Shown: piece by piece, positions 21,042-29,359 of the stretch
How the letters are laid out: each line of letters begins with the position of its first letter
How positions within the stretch are numbered: position 1 is the stretch's first letter
Source: Mitsuaria sp. 7
Lineage (GTDB): Bacteria; Pseudomonadota; Gammaproteobacteria; Burkholderiales; Burkholderiaceae_C
Length of the DNA stretch: 64,000 nucleotides
NCBI RefSeq assembly: GCF_001653795.1
Contig: NZ_CP011514.1
Span: 680,163-744,162, forward strand
Direction: 5' to 3'
The notes under the pieces: generated by a model
What the model saw: the letters and a program-made list of their open reading frames with translations, nothing else
The model's database searches: none
What the model was told of the DNA's origin: nothing
Program-made: the position numbers and the translations under genes

Positions 21042-22247
21042 ATGACCATTCTTGACACTCTCCGGGCGGCAATTTCCTCATTGGCGGAGACCAGCCCGTC
21101 CCAGGCTGGATCGCCGAAGCGGGGTCAGGACCTGCTGAATCAGCTCGATTCGAAGACCCGGTCATTTGACCGCGACCAAACCGTATTCGGGACGGGACGC
21201 GATGCGTTGGCCGTCAACCTGGACGGGCTCATGCGCGCCGGCGGAATGGGGACCAAGGGGCGGGAACTGGACGCCACGCACCTCTCCCCCAGCGCGTCGG
21301 TGATGGCGGCCCCGGAGCACCGTTCTGATGCCACTGCCTTCGTCGAGGCCTGTGTCAATCACCAGATCACGCACGTCATCGACCTGACGCAGGAGAACGC
21401 GGTCAGTGGCAAGCGCGAAAAGGCGATGCGGTCCTGGGCCGAAGAACTGGGGGGCAACCAGAGGAGTGTGCATTTCCGGCCGGCGGAGATGTCGGCACCC
21501 GCGAAAGGTCTGGGGGATACGGCCACCCACCGGCAGGTTCAACTGGATCTCAAGGAATCCGGCGCAACCCGGACCCAACAGCTCTCGTGGACCCGGGTGG
21601 AGTCTGAGGGCGGCGAGCCGATCGATCCCCGGCGCTTGCTTGCCGTGTGCCAGCGGATCCGCGCGCATGAGGGGATGGTGCCGACGGGGCCGCAGGATGC
21701 GAAGGTGGCGTTCATGGACGGCAACGGCGGTGACACGGCGGCCGCCTTCGCGGTGGCGAATGCGATGTTCCGCGACAATGACCGCCGTGAGCTGTCCGCT
21801 TCCGACGTGGATGCCGAGGTGATCAGGCACTGCGCGCTGTTGCGATCGTCGCGGAGTTCGGACCTCTTCACGAAGCGGCCAGACATCCTGGACAGCCTCA
21901 GTCAGTTCGCTCAACTGATGATCAAGGAACGCACGGCGACCCCCGAACGTTTCGATGGAGAGGGCAAGCTCCCCGGGCAAACGCCTCAGCGCAAGGTCCA
22001 CTTCGGGACACACGTGCAGGTCACGAAATTCAAGCCGGACGAAGGCATCGAGGGTGCCGAGGTTCAAAGGAAGTCCAAGGGTGTGGATTTCCGCGAGGAC
22101 AAGCCGAGGCTCCTCACTCGCGAAAGCCTTGCGCGTCGCGACACCCCGCCGATCCGGTCAAGAGCGTTTCAGCAGAGCGTGACCTCGCAGCAGCTTCAGC
22201 GTGAAGCGGCAGCAGCCTTCCGTGCAGTGGACGACGACAAGGACTGA
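21042..22247 (+). CDS. YopH-like tyrosine-phosphatase fold, catalytically degenerate (paralogue 1)
   Basis: A 401-residue protein not recognisable by name, but its layout follows the YopH/SptP phosphatase domain. Segment 86-117 (MAAPEHRSDAT then HVIDLTQ) matches the strand-helix region before the active site. Segment 166-186 matches the antiparallel strands, and LSASDVDAEVIRHC (251-264) plus the last helix match the C-terminal end. The P-loop position HCxxGxxRT reads FMDGNGGDT (224-232), so the nucleophile Cys is Met225 and the phosphate-binding Arg is Asp231. The WPD Asp is not evident. The N-terminus (1-45) is Ser/Gln-rich and a basic tail follows residue 300. This suggests a secreted pseudo-phosphatase, perhaps an effector; the family assignment is my inference. 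Confidence 0.6.
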   Translation: MTILDTLRAAISSLAETSPSQAGSPKRGQDLLNQLDSKTRSFDRDQTVFGTGRDALAVNLDGLMRAGGMGTKGRELDATHLSPSASVMAAPEHRSDATAFVEACVNHQITHVIDLTQENAVSGKREKAMRSWAEELGGNQRSVHFRPAEMSAPAKGLGDTATHRQVQLDLKESGATRTQQLSWTRVESEGGEPIDPRRLLAVCQRIRAHEGMVPTGPQDAKVAFMDGNGGDTAAAFAVANAMFRDNDRRELSASDVDAEVIRHCALLRSSRSSDLFTKRPDILDSLSQFAQLMIKERTATPERFDGEGKLPGQTPQRKVHFGTHVQVTKFKPDEGIEGAEVQRKSKGVDFREDKPRLLTRESLARRDTPPIRSRAFQQSVTSQQLQREAAAAFRAVDDDKD

Positions 22248-22250
22248 CCC

Positions 22251-23030
22251 TCAGGCGTCGGGCTCCGACATCGCCAGCTCCCGCTGAGCCTCGTCCAGCC
22301 ACATCCAGCCGCCTTCCTTCAGCCCGGCCGGCAGGTCCAGCGCGCCGATGCGCTGCCGGTGCAGGCTCAGCACCCGGTTGCCGACCGCCGCCACCATGCG
22401 CTTGGCCTGGTGGTAGCGGCCCTCGGTGAGGGCCATCTGCAGGCGGCCGTCCGGCAGCCGTTCGGCTGAGACCGCGCGCACCGGTTCCTCGGCGAGCTTC
22501 GGGTTGCGCTCCTCCAGCAGCACGCCCTCCACGAGCTTGCGCAGCTGCGCGTCGTCCACCTCGGCCTTGCACACCGCCTGGTAGACCTTGGGGACGTGGT
22601 ACTTCGGGCTGGTCAGCTTGTGCTGCAGCGGGCCGTCGTCGGTCAGCAGCAGCAGGCCGGTGGTGTCCTCGTCGAGGCGGCCCACCGGCTGGATGTCGCG
22701 GTTGCGCACCGGCTCGGGCAGCAGCGAGAACACGCTCGGGTGATGGCTGGGCTTGCGCGAGCACTCGTAGCCGGCGGGCTTGTACAGCAGGATCAGCGCC
22801 TTCTCGTGGAAGGGCCAGGTCTGGCCTTCCACCTCGAAGACGAGGCCGGCGGTCAGGAAGCTCTGGTCCGGATCGTCGACGACCGTGCCGGCGATCGAGA
22901 CCAGCCCGTGCCGCAGCAGCGCGGCGCAATGCCGGCGGGTGCCGAAGCCCTGGCTGAACAGGATCTGGGCGATCGCCACGGGTTTGGCGGACTTGGCGGG
23001 CTTGTTGGGAGGAACGGAACTCGAGGTCAT
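22251..23030 (-). CDS. rsuA: 16S rRNA pseudouridine synthase (RsuA type)
   Basis: A 259-residue enzyme that in E. coli isomerises U516 of 16S rRNA. An N-terminal S4-like RNA-binding segment (FSQGFGTRRHCAALLRHG) precedes the catalytic domain, with the active-site Asp in VGRLDEDTTGLLLLT, then SPKYHVPKVYQA and the EGRYHQAKRM motif that distinguishes the RsuA/RluB/RluE group. The ATG at 23030 gives the normal length plus a short Lys/Pro-rich lead. It lies between the two phosphatase-like paralogues in the opposite orientation, only 3 bp from the end of the first. Confidence 0.92.
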   Translation of the reverse strand: MTSSSVPPNKPAKSAKPVAIAQILFSQGFGTRRHCAALLRHGLVSIAGTVVDDPDQSFLTAGLVFEVEGQTWPFHEKALILLYKPAGYECSRKPSHHPSVFSLLPEPVRNRDIQPVGRLDEDTTGLLLLTDDGPLQHKLTSPKYHVPKVYQAVCKAEVDDAQLRKLVEGVLLEERNPKLAEEPVRAVSAERLPDGRLQMALTEGRYHQAKRMVAAVGNRVLSLHRQRIGALDLPAGLKEGGWMWLDEAQRELAMSEPDA

Positions 23031-23161
23031 GGGGAGGAATTGTCGCTTCGCGGATGAAAGTGTTCAGGAATTGAGCGATATCAAGCTTGGAGGTTCACCT
23101 GCGAGATGGTCTGGTGCATGCGGAGCACCCACACGGCACCTCCGAAACGGTTCCCGCTGCC

Positions 23162-24061
23162 ATGACTTCCATCGTCCAGAGCACTTCCAGAACTTCCAGG
23201 TCCTTCAACAGGCCAGTCGATCGCGGCGCCGACGCCCACGATCAGGTCGAGGCCAGGCGCCTCCATGAGCAACTCGGAGGCGAGACGTCGACGCTGCCGC
23301 GCTGTCCGCTCGCGCCGGCGGGCTTGCGCGCCCCCGCACATCTCAACGAGGAGACGCTGCTGGGCGACGGATTGCCCCACGCCAGCCGCCTGCGCGACGG
23401 TCCGGTGCTCATGGCATCGCCGACCGTCCAGGAGGCATTGTCCTTTGCCCATGCCTGCGTGAAGCACCAGATCGGCTGGGTGGTGGACCTGCGACCGTCG
23501 CAGGACACGCCGTCCGCTCCCGCGAGTCCCCTGGATGGCGGCGATTCGCCCTTCGTCAGTGAAGAAGGGGTCGCACGCTTCGCACGGAAGGGGCGGGAGA
23601 CCCCGCTGGGCGTCGGCGGGCGAGGCACCCCCGAGGACCACGTCCGCAAGATCGAGCTCAGCCTCAAGCCCGGTCGGAACACGCCGGCGGCGGATGGCCA
23701 TGAGCCGCGCGACGTGTCGCATGCGCTGGACTGGATCCGGGTCCCCGTGGACGACGGCCAGCCCATCCCGCCCAAGCGGTTGTTCGACACCAGCATGCAT
23801 CTGGCCCGCACGGCCTCCCCGGAGCAGGTGGCGTTCCAATGCGCGCAGGGTCAGCACACCGGCGCCACGTTCGCGGCCGCTCACGCCTTGCTTGTGGCGC
23901 ATCGCGGCTTGGCGATCCCCGCGGGTGACCTGGAGGAAGTGGTGCTGGACCAATGCATCAGCATCCGTCGCGATCGCGGCCCGGAGCTGTTCCGGCCGGA
24001 GGACCTCGCGTCGCTGATGGCCTTCGGCCGCCTGATGCTGCAGGCGAGGGATCTGCCATGA
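23162..24061 (+). CDS. YopH-like tyrosine-phosphatase fold, degenerate (paralogue 2)
   Basis: A 299-residue paralogue of the protein at 21042-22247. Shared blocks are AHACVKHQIGWVVDL (96-110) with VEACVNHQITHVIDL, the strand pair with IRVPVDDGQPIPPKRL (192-207), and the P-loop region followed by ATFAAAHALL. Here the nucleophile Cys is kept (Cys227 in FQCAQGQHTGAT) and the central Gly230 is present, but the invariant Arg is Thr233, so ordinary phosphatase chemistry is unlikely. The first 20 residues are rich in Ser/Thr/Arg, like type III secretion signals. The ATG at 23162 was chosen; a TTG at 23087 would extend the frame by 25 residues. Confidence 0.6.
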   Translation: MTSIVQSTSRTSRSFNRPVDRGADAHDQVEARRLHEQLGGETSTLPRCPLAPAGLRAPAHLNEETLLGDGLPHASRLRDGPVLMASPTVQEALSFAHACVKHQIGWVVDLRPSQDTPSAPASPLDGGDSPFVSEEGVARFARKGRETPLGVGGRGTPEDHVRKIELSLKPGRNTPAADGHEPRDVSHALDWIRVPVDDGQPIPPKRLFDTSMHLARTASPEQVAFQCAQGQHTGATFAAAHALLVAHRGLAIPAGDLEEVVLDQCISIRRDRGPELFRPEDLASLMAFGRLMLQARDLP

Positions 24062-24091
24062 CCGCGATGCGGCCGTGGCCCGTTTGAAGCC

Positions 24092-25048
24092 TCAGATCGG
24101 CCGGGCCGGGACCGCATCCACGATCGCCCGCGCGACGACTTCCGCGGCCACCGCGCCCAGCAGCGTCATGTCGCCGTCGACATCCGCGGCGCCGGTGGCG
24201 AGCGCGAACATCACGTCCCCGTCCATCACCGTGTGAACCGGATGGATCGCGCGCGCCAGGCCGTCGTGCGCGATCTGCGCGAGCTTGGTGGCTTGCGCCT
24301 TCGTCAGGCGCGCATCGGTGGCGATGACGCCGATCGTCGTGGCGCTGCCCTGCAACCCGCCGCCCGGGCGTTCGCCTGCCAGCAGCGCCTGGACCGTCGA
24401 ACGCGGCCTGCCGTCGGCGCCGCGCGTGCCGGCGAGCACCTCGCCGCCCCGCGGATCGACCACGTCCCCCACCGCATTCACCGCCACCATCGCCGACAGC
24501 GTCACGCCGCCGATGCGGACCGAGGCCATGCCGAGCCCGCCCGGCATCGAGCGCTCGACGCCCAGCAGCTTGCCCACGGTCGCGCCGGTGCCGGCGCCCA
24601 CGCGTCCGCGCGAGCGCTCCCCGGCCGACGCCGCATCGCAGGCCGCGCGTCCGGCCGCCGCGTCGGGTGCGGTCTGCGCGCCGTGAAGCCAGAGATCGAA
24701 GAGCACGGCCGCCGGCACGATGGGCACGCGCACCTGACCGACAGCGAAGCCGTGACCCCGCTCCGCCAGCCAACGCATCACGCCGTCCGCGGCCGCCAGG
24801 CCGAACGCGCTGCCGCCGGTCAGCAGGATCGCGTGGACCTGCTGCACGGTGTTCTCGGGACGCAGCAGTTCGAGGTCGCGCGTGCCCGGCGCGGCGCCGC
24901 GCACGTCGACGCCGGCGGTCGCGCCGGCCTCGCACAGCACGACGCTGCAGCCGGTGGGCACGGACGGATGCGTGAAGTGACCGACCTTCAGGCCGGCGAC
25001 ATCGCAGAGGGCGCCCGCGTCCGCGGGGTCGTCCGAGTGCCCGCTCAA
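24092..25048 (-). CDS. P1-family peptidase (DmpA/L-aminopeptidase type)
   Basis: A 318-residue self-processing N-terminal-nucleophile hydrolase of family P1 (formerly S58), which includes DmpA aminopeptidase. The N-terminus DVAGLKVGHFT and the block AGVDVRGAAPGTRD are diagnostic. GGSAFGLAAADGVM and the cleavage-region ATTIGVIATDARLT complete the pattern. The best start is a TTG at 25048, which overlaps the stop of the preceding DUF3617 gene as TTGA, implying coupling. No ATG is available before the conserved region. The product is likely cytoplasmic or exported by an unseen route, since no signal peptide is visible. Confidence 0.85.
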   Translation of the reverse strand: MSGHSDDPADAGALCDVAGLKVGHFTHPSVPTGCSVVLCEAGATAGVDVRGAAPGTRDLELLRPENTVQQVHAILLTGGSAFGLAAADGVMRWLAERGHGFAVGQVRVPIVPAAVLFDLWLHGAQTAPDAAAGRAACDAASAGERSRGRVGAGTGATVGKLLGVERSMPGGLGMASVRIGGVTLSAMVAVNAVGDVVDPRGGEVLAGTRGADGRPRSTVQALLAGERPGGGLQGSATTIGVIATDARLTKAQATKLAQIAHDGLARAIHPVHTVMDGDVMFALATGAADVDGDMTLLGAVAAEVVARAIVDAVPARPI

Positions 25049-25644
25049 GGCTTGCCGCCCTGCGGCTTCAGCGAGCCGCAGTCGCTGCCCAGATAGCGCG
25101 CCTCGCCGGTGGAGCGCAGCAGCTCGGTCTTGCCGTCGCGCTGCGCGCGGATCTCGCTCTTGGTCGTGTAGTGGTCCGGGCCGAGGAAGGTGATCTCGTT
25201 GGTCCCTTCCGAGGCCGGGTTGGTGCAGCGGAAGTTCACCAGCATCGTGTCGCCGGTGCGCTTGCTGTCGTGCGTGCACTTGCCGTCGGTGCGGGGCATC
25301 GCCGCGCGATCGGCCTGTTCCTTGGTGACGCAGGACTTGAGCGTCAGCTCGCCGCCCTGGAAATTCATGCTGACGCCGTGCTGCGACATCATCGATTCCA
25401 TCTGCTTGCGCTGCTCGGGCGGCAGCGCCGCCATCTGCTTCTGCATCTGCTCCATCTGCGCCTGGCGCTGCGGATCGAGCTGGGGCTTCTGCTTGATCTC
25501 CCACAGCCCGGGCTTGAAGTCCTGGGCGGAGGCGGTCATGGCGGCGGCCGCGAGCAGCACGCCGGCGATCAGGGAGGCGGGCGCGAAGGAAGGCGCGAAT
25601 GAGGAAGCGAAGGAAGACGCGAAGGAGGAGGGCGCAAGCGACAT
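25045..25644 (-). CDS. DUF3617 secreted protein
   Basis: A 199-residue exported protein of the DUF3617 family, function unknown. The signal peptide starts with an unusual low-complexity stretch (SSFASSFASSFAPSF) and ends near MTASAQ. The mature part begins DFKPGLWEI, the family hallmark, and includes a Gln/Met-rich helix (QAQMEQMQKQMAALP) and four Cys residues that could form disulphides (KSC, KCTH, FRCT, SDCG). The start at 25644 is the first ATG of the signal peptide. Its stop overlaps the TTG start of the P1 peptidase gene. Confidence 0.82.
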   Translation of the reverse strand: MSLAPSSFASSFASSFAPSFAPASLIAGVLLAAAAMTASAQDFKPGLWEIKQKPQLDPQRQAQMEQMQKQMAALPPEQRKQMESMMSQHGVSMNFQGGELTLKSCVTKEQADRAAMPRTDGKCTHDSKRTGDTMLVNFRCTNPASEGTNEITFLGPDHYTTKSEIRAQRDGKTELLRSTGEARYLGSDCGSLKPQGGKP

Positions 25645-25696
25645 GGCGGGCTCCCTCGCCGCGGGGGCGGCGAGCTCCTCGCAGTTTATGCCCGCG

Positions 25697-26818
25697 TCAC
25701 GCGAAGACGCCGGCCGTGTCCTGCATGCGTGCGCTGACCTCGCCCAGGTGATGGAGCGAATCGCCGTACTGCATCTCCATCACCGCCAGGCGCTTGAAGT
25801 AGTGGCTGCCGATGTACTCGTCGGTCACGCCGATGCCGCCGTGCAGCTGCGTGCATTGCTGGCCGACGAAACGCATCGACTGCCCCAGCTGCACCTTGGC
25901 CTGCGAGACGGCCCGGCGGCGCGCGTCCGCCGGCTCGTTCAGCTTGAGCGTGGCGAAGTAGCTCATCGAGCGCGCCAGCTCCAGCTGCATCTTGATGTCG
26001 GCCATGCGGTGGCGCAGCGCCTGGAAGCTCGCGATCGCGACGCCGAACTGCTTGCGCGTGTTCAGGTATTCCGCCGTCAGCGCGACGAAGCGGTCCATCG
26101 CGCCGACCGCTTCCGCGGCTTGCGCGGCGATGGCGATGTCGACGGCATGCTCCAGCACCGCGAGCCCGCGGTCGGGCCCGACCAGCAGCGTCGCGGGCGT
26201 GTCCTTGAGCGTGAGCTCGGCGGCGCGCGAGCCGTCGTGCAGCGCGTACCCGCGCAGCGCGACACCGGCCGCGTCTTTCGCGACGAGGTACAGCGCGATG
26301 CTCGCGCCGGCGCCGCCCGCGCACGCCGGCACGATGAACGCGTCGGCCGCATCGCCGGCGGCCACGACGCTCTTCGCGCCCGTCAGCCGGTGATCGGCGG
26401 TCGCGACCGTGTCGCAGACGTCGAGGCGATAACGCGCCTTGCGCTCCTGATGCGCCAGCACGACCAGCGCTTCACCGCCCGCGATGCGCGGCAGCCATTC
26501 GCCCTGCGCGTCGTCGCCCGACTGCGCGAGCACCGCCGGCGCGACCAGCCCGCCCTGCGCGTACGGCTCCATCACCAGTCCGCGGCCCAGTTCTTCCATG
26601 ACCACCATCGCCTCGGCCGGGCCGAAGCCCAGGCCGCCGTGCGCCTCGGGCACCGCCAGCGCGGTCAGGCCCAGTCCCGCGAGCGCGTTCCAGGCGTCCC
26701 GCGAGAAGCCGCCGGCCTTGACGATCGCGCGGCGCTGCTCGAAGCCGTAATCCTTGTCGACGTAGCGCCGCACCGCGTCGCGCAGCGAGTTCTGGTCTTC
26801 GGTGAAATCGAAATCCAT
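25697..26818 (-). CDS. pimD: Acyl-CoA dehydrogenase, pimeloyl-CoA dehydrogenase small-subunit type
   Basis: A 373-residue flavoprotein of the acyl-CoA dehydrogenase superfamily, resembling PimD, the small subunit annotated for pimelate (dicarboxylate) beta-oxidation. It starts MDFDFTEDQNSLRDAVRRY, has the FAD-contact region in the middle and ends with the LHGGIGVTDEYIGSHYFKRL segment typical of the C-terminal domain. It follows the partner gene at 26834-28012 by 15 bp on the same strand, so the two subunits form one operon and probably a heteromeric enzyme. Confidence 0.88.
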   Translation of the reverse strand: MDFDFTEDQNSLRDAVRRYVDKDYGFEQRRAIVKAGGFSRDAWNALAGLGLTALAVPEAHGGLGFGPAEAMVVMEELGRGLVMEPYAQGGLVAPAVLAQSGDDAQGEWLPRIAGGEALVVLAHQERKARYRLDVCDTVATADHRLTGAKSVVAAGDAADAFIVPACAGGAGASIALYLVAKDAAGVALRGYALHDGSRAAELTLKDTPATLLVGPDRGLAVLEHAVDIAIAAQAAEAVGAMDRFVALTAEYLNTRKQFGVAIASFQALRHRMADIKMQLELARSMSYFATLKLNEPADARRRAVSQAKVQLGQSMRFVGQQCTQLHGGIGVTDEYIGSHYFKRLAVMEMQYGDSLHHLGEVSARMQDTAGVFA

Positions 26819-26833
26819 GTCGTGTCTCCTGCC

Positions 26834-28012
26834 TCAGCCCAGAACGGTCTGCGCGACGATGTTGCGCTGAACTTCGTTCGAGCCGCCGTAGATCGTCGTC
26901 TTGCGATAGTTGAAGTAGTGGCCCGCGAGCGGCGCGCAGTGGGCCGCGCCGACCTGGTCGCCCTGCCAGCCGGCCTCCATCGCTTCCTGGATGAAGGGCG
27001 TCGAGAACGGCCCGGCGGCCAGCATCATGAGCTCGGTGTAGCGCTGCTGGATCTCGCTGCCGCGGATCTTCAGCAGGCCGGCCACGTCCAGCGACTGCTT
27101 GCCGCTGGACTCGGCCGACAGCACGCGCAGCACCATCATCTCCAGCGCGACGATGTCCACCTCCAGCAGCGCGATCTGGTCGCGGAAGCGCGCGTCGTCG
27201 TACACGCCCTCGGCCTTGGCGATGCGCTTCAGGCGCTCGAGCTCGCGCTTGCCGCGGTTGACGTCGGCGATGTTGGTGCGTTCGTGCGCGAGCAGGTACT
27301 TGGCGTAGGTCCAGCCCTTGTTCTCCTCGCCGACGAGGTTCTCCGCCGGGACCACCACGTCGTCGAAGAAGACCTCGTTCACCTCGTGCTCGCCGTCGAG
27401 CATGGTGATCGGCCGCACGGTCACGCCCGGCGACTTCATGTCGATCAGCAGGAAGGAGATGCCCGCCTGCGGCTTCACGCTCGTGTCGGTGCGCACCAGG
27501 CAGAAGATCCAGTCGCCGTACTGGCCCAGCGTGGTCCAGGTCTTCTGGCCGTTGACGACGTAGGTGTCGCCGCGGCGCTCGGCGCGCGTCTTGACCGAGG
27601 CCAGGTCCGAGCCCGAGCCCGGTTCGCTGTAGCCCTGGCTCCACCAGACGTCGCCGCTCATGATGCCGGGGAGGTGGCGCTCCTGCTGCTCGCGCGAGCC
27701 GAAGGCCATGATCACCGGCGCCACCATCACCGGCCCGAAGGGCACGACGCGCGGCGCGCCGGCCAGCGCGCATTCCTCTTCGAACAGGTGGCGCTGCACG
27801 GCGTTCCAGCCGGGACCGCCGAACTGCTTGGGCCAGGCCCAGCCGTGCCAGCCCTGCTGGCCCAGGATGCGCGCCCAGCGCTGCAGATCGTCCTTGTTCA
27901 GCCGCAGCGCGTTGTGCACCTTGTGGCTGATGTCCTTCGGAAGATGCTCGGCCACCCACTGGCGGATGTCGGCCCGGAAGGCTTGCTCCTCGGGCGTGAA
28001 GTTCAGATCCAT
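26834..28012 (-). CDS. pimC: Acyl-CoA dehydrogenase, pimeloyl-CoA dehydrogenase large-subunit type
   Basis: A 392-residue acyl-CoA dehydrogenase resembling PimC, the large subunit. Segments that identify this subfamily are MDLNFTPEEQAFRADIRQW at the start, FGGPGWNAVQRHLFEEECA, WWSQGYSEPGSGSDLASVK, VNGQKTWTTLGQYGDW and GGSNEVQRNIVAQTVLG at the C-terminus. The ATG at 28012 gives the family start; upstream in-frame codons are not conserved. It is the first gene of a minus-strand run with pimD and, further on, the DUF3617 and P1 peptidase genes. The likely role is oxidation of medium-chain or dicarboxylic acyl-CoAs. Confidence 0.9.
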   Translation of the reverse strand: MDLNFTPEEQAFRADIRQWVAEHLPKDISHKVHNALRLNKDDLQRWARILGQQGWHGWAWPKQFGGPGWNAVQRHLFEEECALAGAPRVVPFGPVMVAPVIMAFGSREQQERHLPGIMSGDVWWSQGYSEPGSGSDLASVKTRAERRGDTYVVNGQKTWTTLGQYGDWIFCLVRTDTSVKPQAGISFLLIDMKSPGVTVRPITMLDGEHEVNEVFFDDVVVPAENLVGEENKGWTYAKYLLAHERTNIADVNRGKRELERLKRIAKAEGVYDDARFRDQIALLEVDIVALEMMVLRVLSAESSGKQSLDVAGLLKIRGSEIQQRYTELMMLAAGPFSTPFIQEAMEAGWQGDQVGAAHCAPLAGHYFNYRKTTIYGGSNEVQRNIVAQTVLG

Positions 28013-28207
28013 GCTCGCGTCTCCTGCGGTCCTTGATGTCTTGTCCAACGCGTCTCGTGCGCATCTTGTGCGTATGTCGTGCGTGTCTCGGGACTGCGGC
28101 GGGTTTTAGCACGAGCGTTCGATTTTTTCCTGTCCCGACCGGGACAAAGCCAGGGGCATCCCGGGGGCGGGGGAGAATGCGCCGCTTCCGGGCTCCGAAG
28201 ATCCGCC

Positions 28208-29308
28208 ATGACCGCCTCGCTCCCGACCGCATTCCGGACAACGCTTCCGAACGCGCTCCCGACCCTGTTCGCGACCTCCCTGCCGCGGCCCGTGCTCGCC
28301 ATCCACGGCGGCGCCGGCACGATCCGCCGCGCCAGCATGAGCGCGGACATGGAGGCGCGCTATCGCGCCGCGCTGGCGGAGATCCTGGCCGATGGGGCGT
28401 CGCGCCTCGCACGCGGCGACGCGGCGATGGACGTGGCCGTCGAGGCGGTGCGCCGGCTCGAGGAGTGCGAGCTCTTCAACGCCGGCAAGGGCGCGGTCTA
28501 CACGGCGGACCAGCGGCACGAGCTCGACGCCAGCGTCATGGACGGCCGCGACCGCGGCGCCGGCGCGGTGGCCGGCGTCACGCGCGTGCGCAATCCGGTG
28601 CTCGCGGCGCGGGCCGTGATGGCGCACAGCGGCCACGTGCTGCTGATCGGCACGGCGGCGGACAGCTTCGCGTTCGAGCAGGGCCTGGAGCGCGTGACGC
28701 CGGACTGGTTCGGCACGCCGCAGCGGCTCGCGCAACTGGAACAGGCGAGGGCGTCGGCCTCCGGCCAGATGCTGGATCACGACGGACAGCAGTCGGTCGC
28801 TGACGCCGGCGGGACTGTCCGCACCGCGGGGACTGCCGGGGCGGCCGGGACCGCGGGGAGTGGCGAGGGCCCCATCGACGAGCAGACCAAGTTCGGCACC
28901 GTCGGCGCGGTGGTGCGCGATGCGGCGGGCCACCTGGCCGCGGCGACCTCCACCGGCGGGATGACCAACAAGCGGCCGGGCCGCGTCGGCGATTCGCCGA
29001 TCCCGGGTGCCGGCTGCTATGCGGACGACCGCAGCGTCGCGGTGTCCTGCACGGGCACCGGCGAGGCCTTCATCCGCGCCGCGGCGGCCCACGAAGTCGG
29101 CGCGCTGATGCGCATCGGCGGGCTGCCGCTGGCCGAGGCCTGCGCCCGCGTGGTCTTCGACGAGCTCCCGACGGTGGGCGGCGACGGCGGCCTGATCGCG
29201 GTCGACACGCTGGGCAACGTCTGGCTCGGCTTCAACACCGAGGGCATGTACCGCGGCTGGGTCGAGGCCGGCGGCGCGCCCGTGGTCGGCGTCTACCGGG
29301 ACGAATGA
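28208..29308 (+). CDS. iaaA: Isoaspartyl peptidase/type 2 L-asparaginase
   Basis: A 366-residue N-terminal-nucleophile hydrolase that cleaves isoaspartyl dipeptides and asparagine after self-cleavage. LAIHGGAGTI opens the alpha subunit, FNAGKGAVYT and ELDASVMDG follow, and the nucleophile is Thr231 in KFGTVGAVV. TSTGGMTNKRPGRVGDSPI, GTGEAFIR and GGDGGLIAVD complete the beta subunit. The linker just before the cleavage site is a low-complexity Thr/Ala/Gly insert (about 203-222). The start at 28208 adds a 35-residue lead of repeated Leu-Pro-Thr segments before the conserved region, so a later start is possible. Confidence 0.92.
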   Translation: MTASLPTAFRTTLPNALPTLFATSLPRPVLAIHGGAGTIRRASMSADMEARYRAALAEILADGASRLARGDAAMDVAVEAVRRLEECELFNAGKGAVYTADQRHELDASVMDGRDRGAGAVAGVTRVRNPVLAARAVMAHSGHVLLIGTAADSFAFEQGLERVTPDWFGTPQRLAQLEQARASASGQMLDHDGQQSVADAGGTVRTAGTAGAAGTAGSGEGPIDEQTKFGTVGAVVRDAAGHLAAATSTGGMTNKRPGRVGDSPIPGAGCYADDRSVAVSCTGTGEAFIRAAAAHEVGALMRIGGLPLAEACARVVFDELPTVGGDGGLIAVDTLGNVWLGFNTEGMYRGWVEAGGAPVVGVYRDE

Positions 29309-29359
29309 GGACGATGAAGTCAATGAAGACGATGAAGACGGATGAGGCCGACTGACGCC

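Noticed and set aside
29309..29359. ATGAAGAC repeats between the isoaspartyl peptidase and EamA genes as a small ORF or operator
   Set aside because: The units are imperfect and short and no ribosome-binding site or continuing frame supports a peptide.
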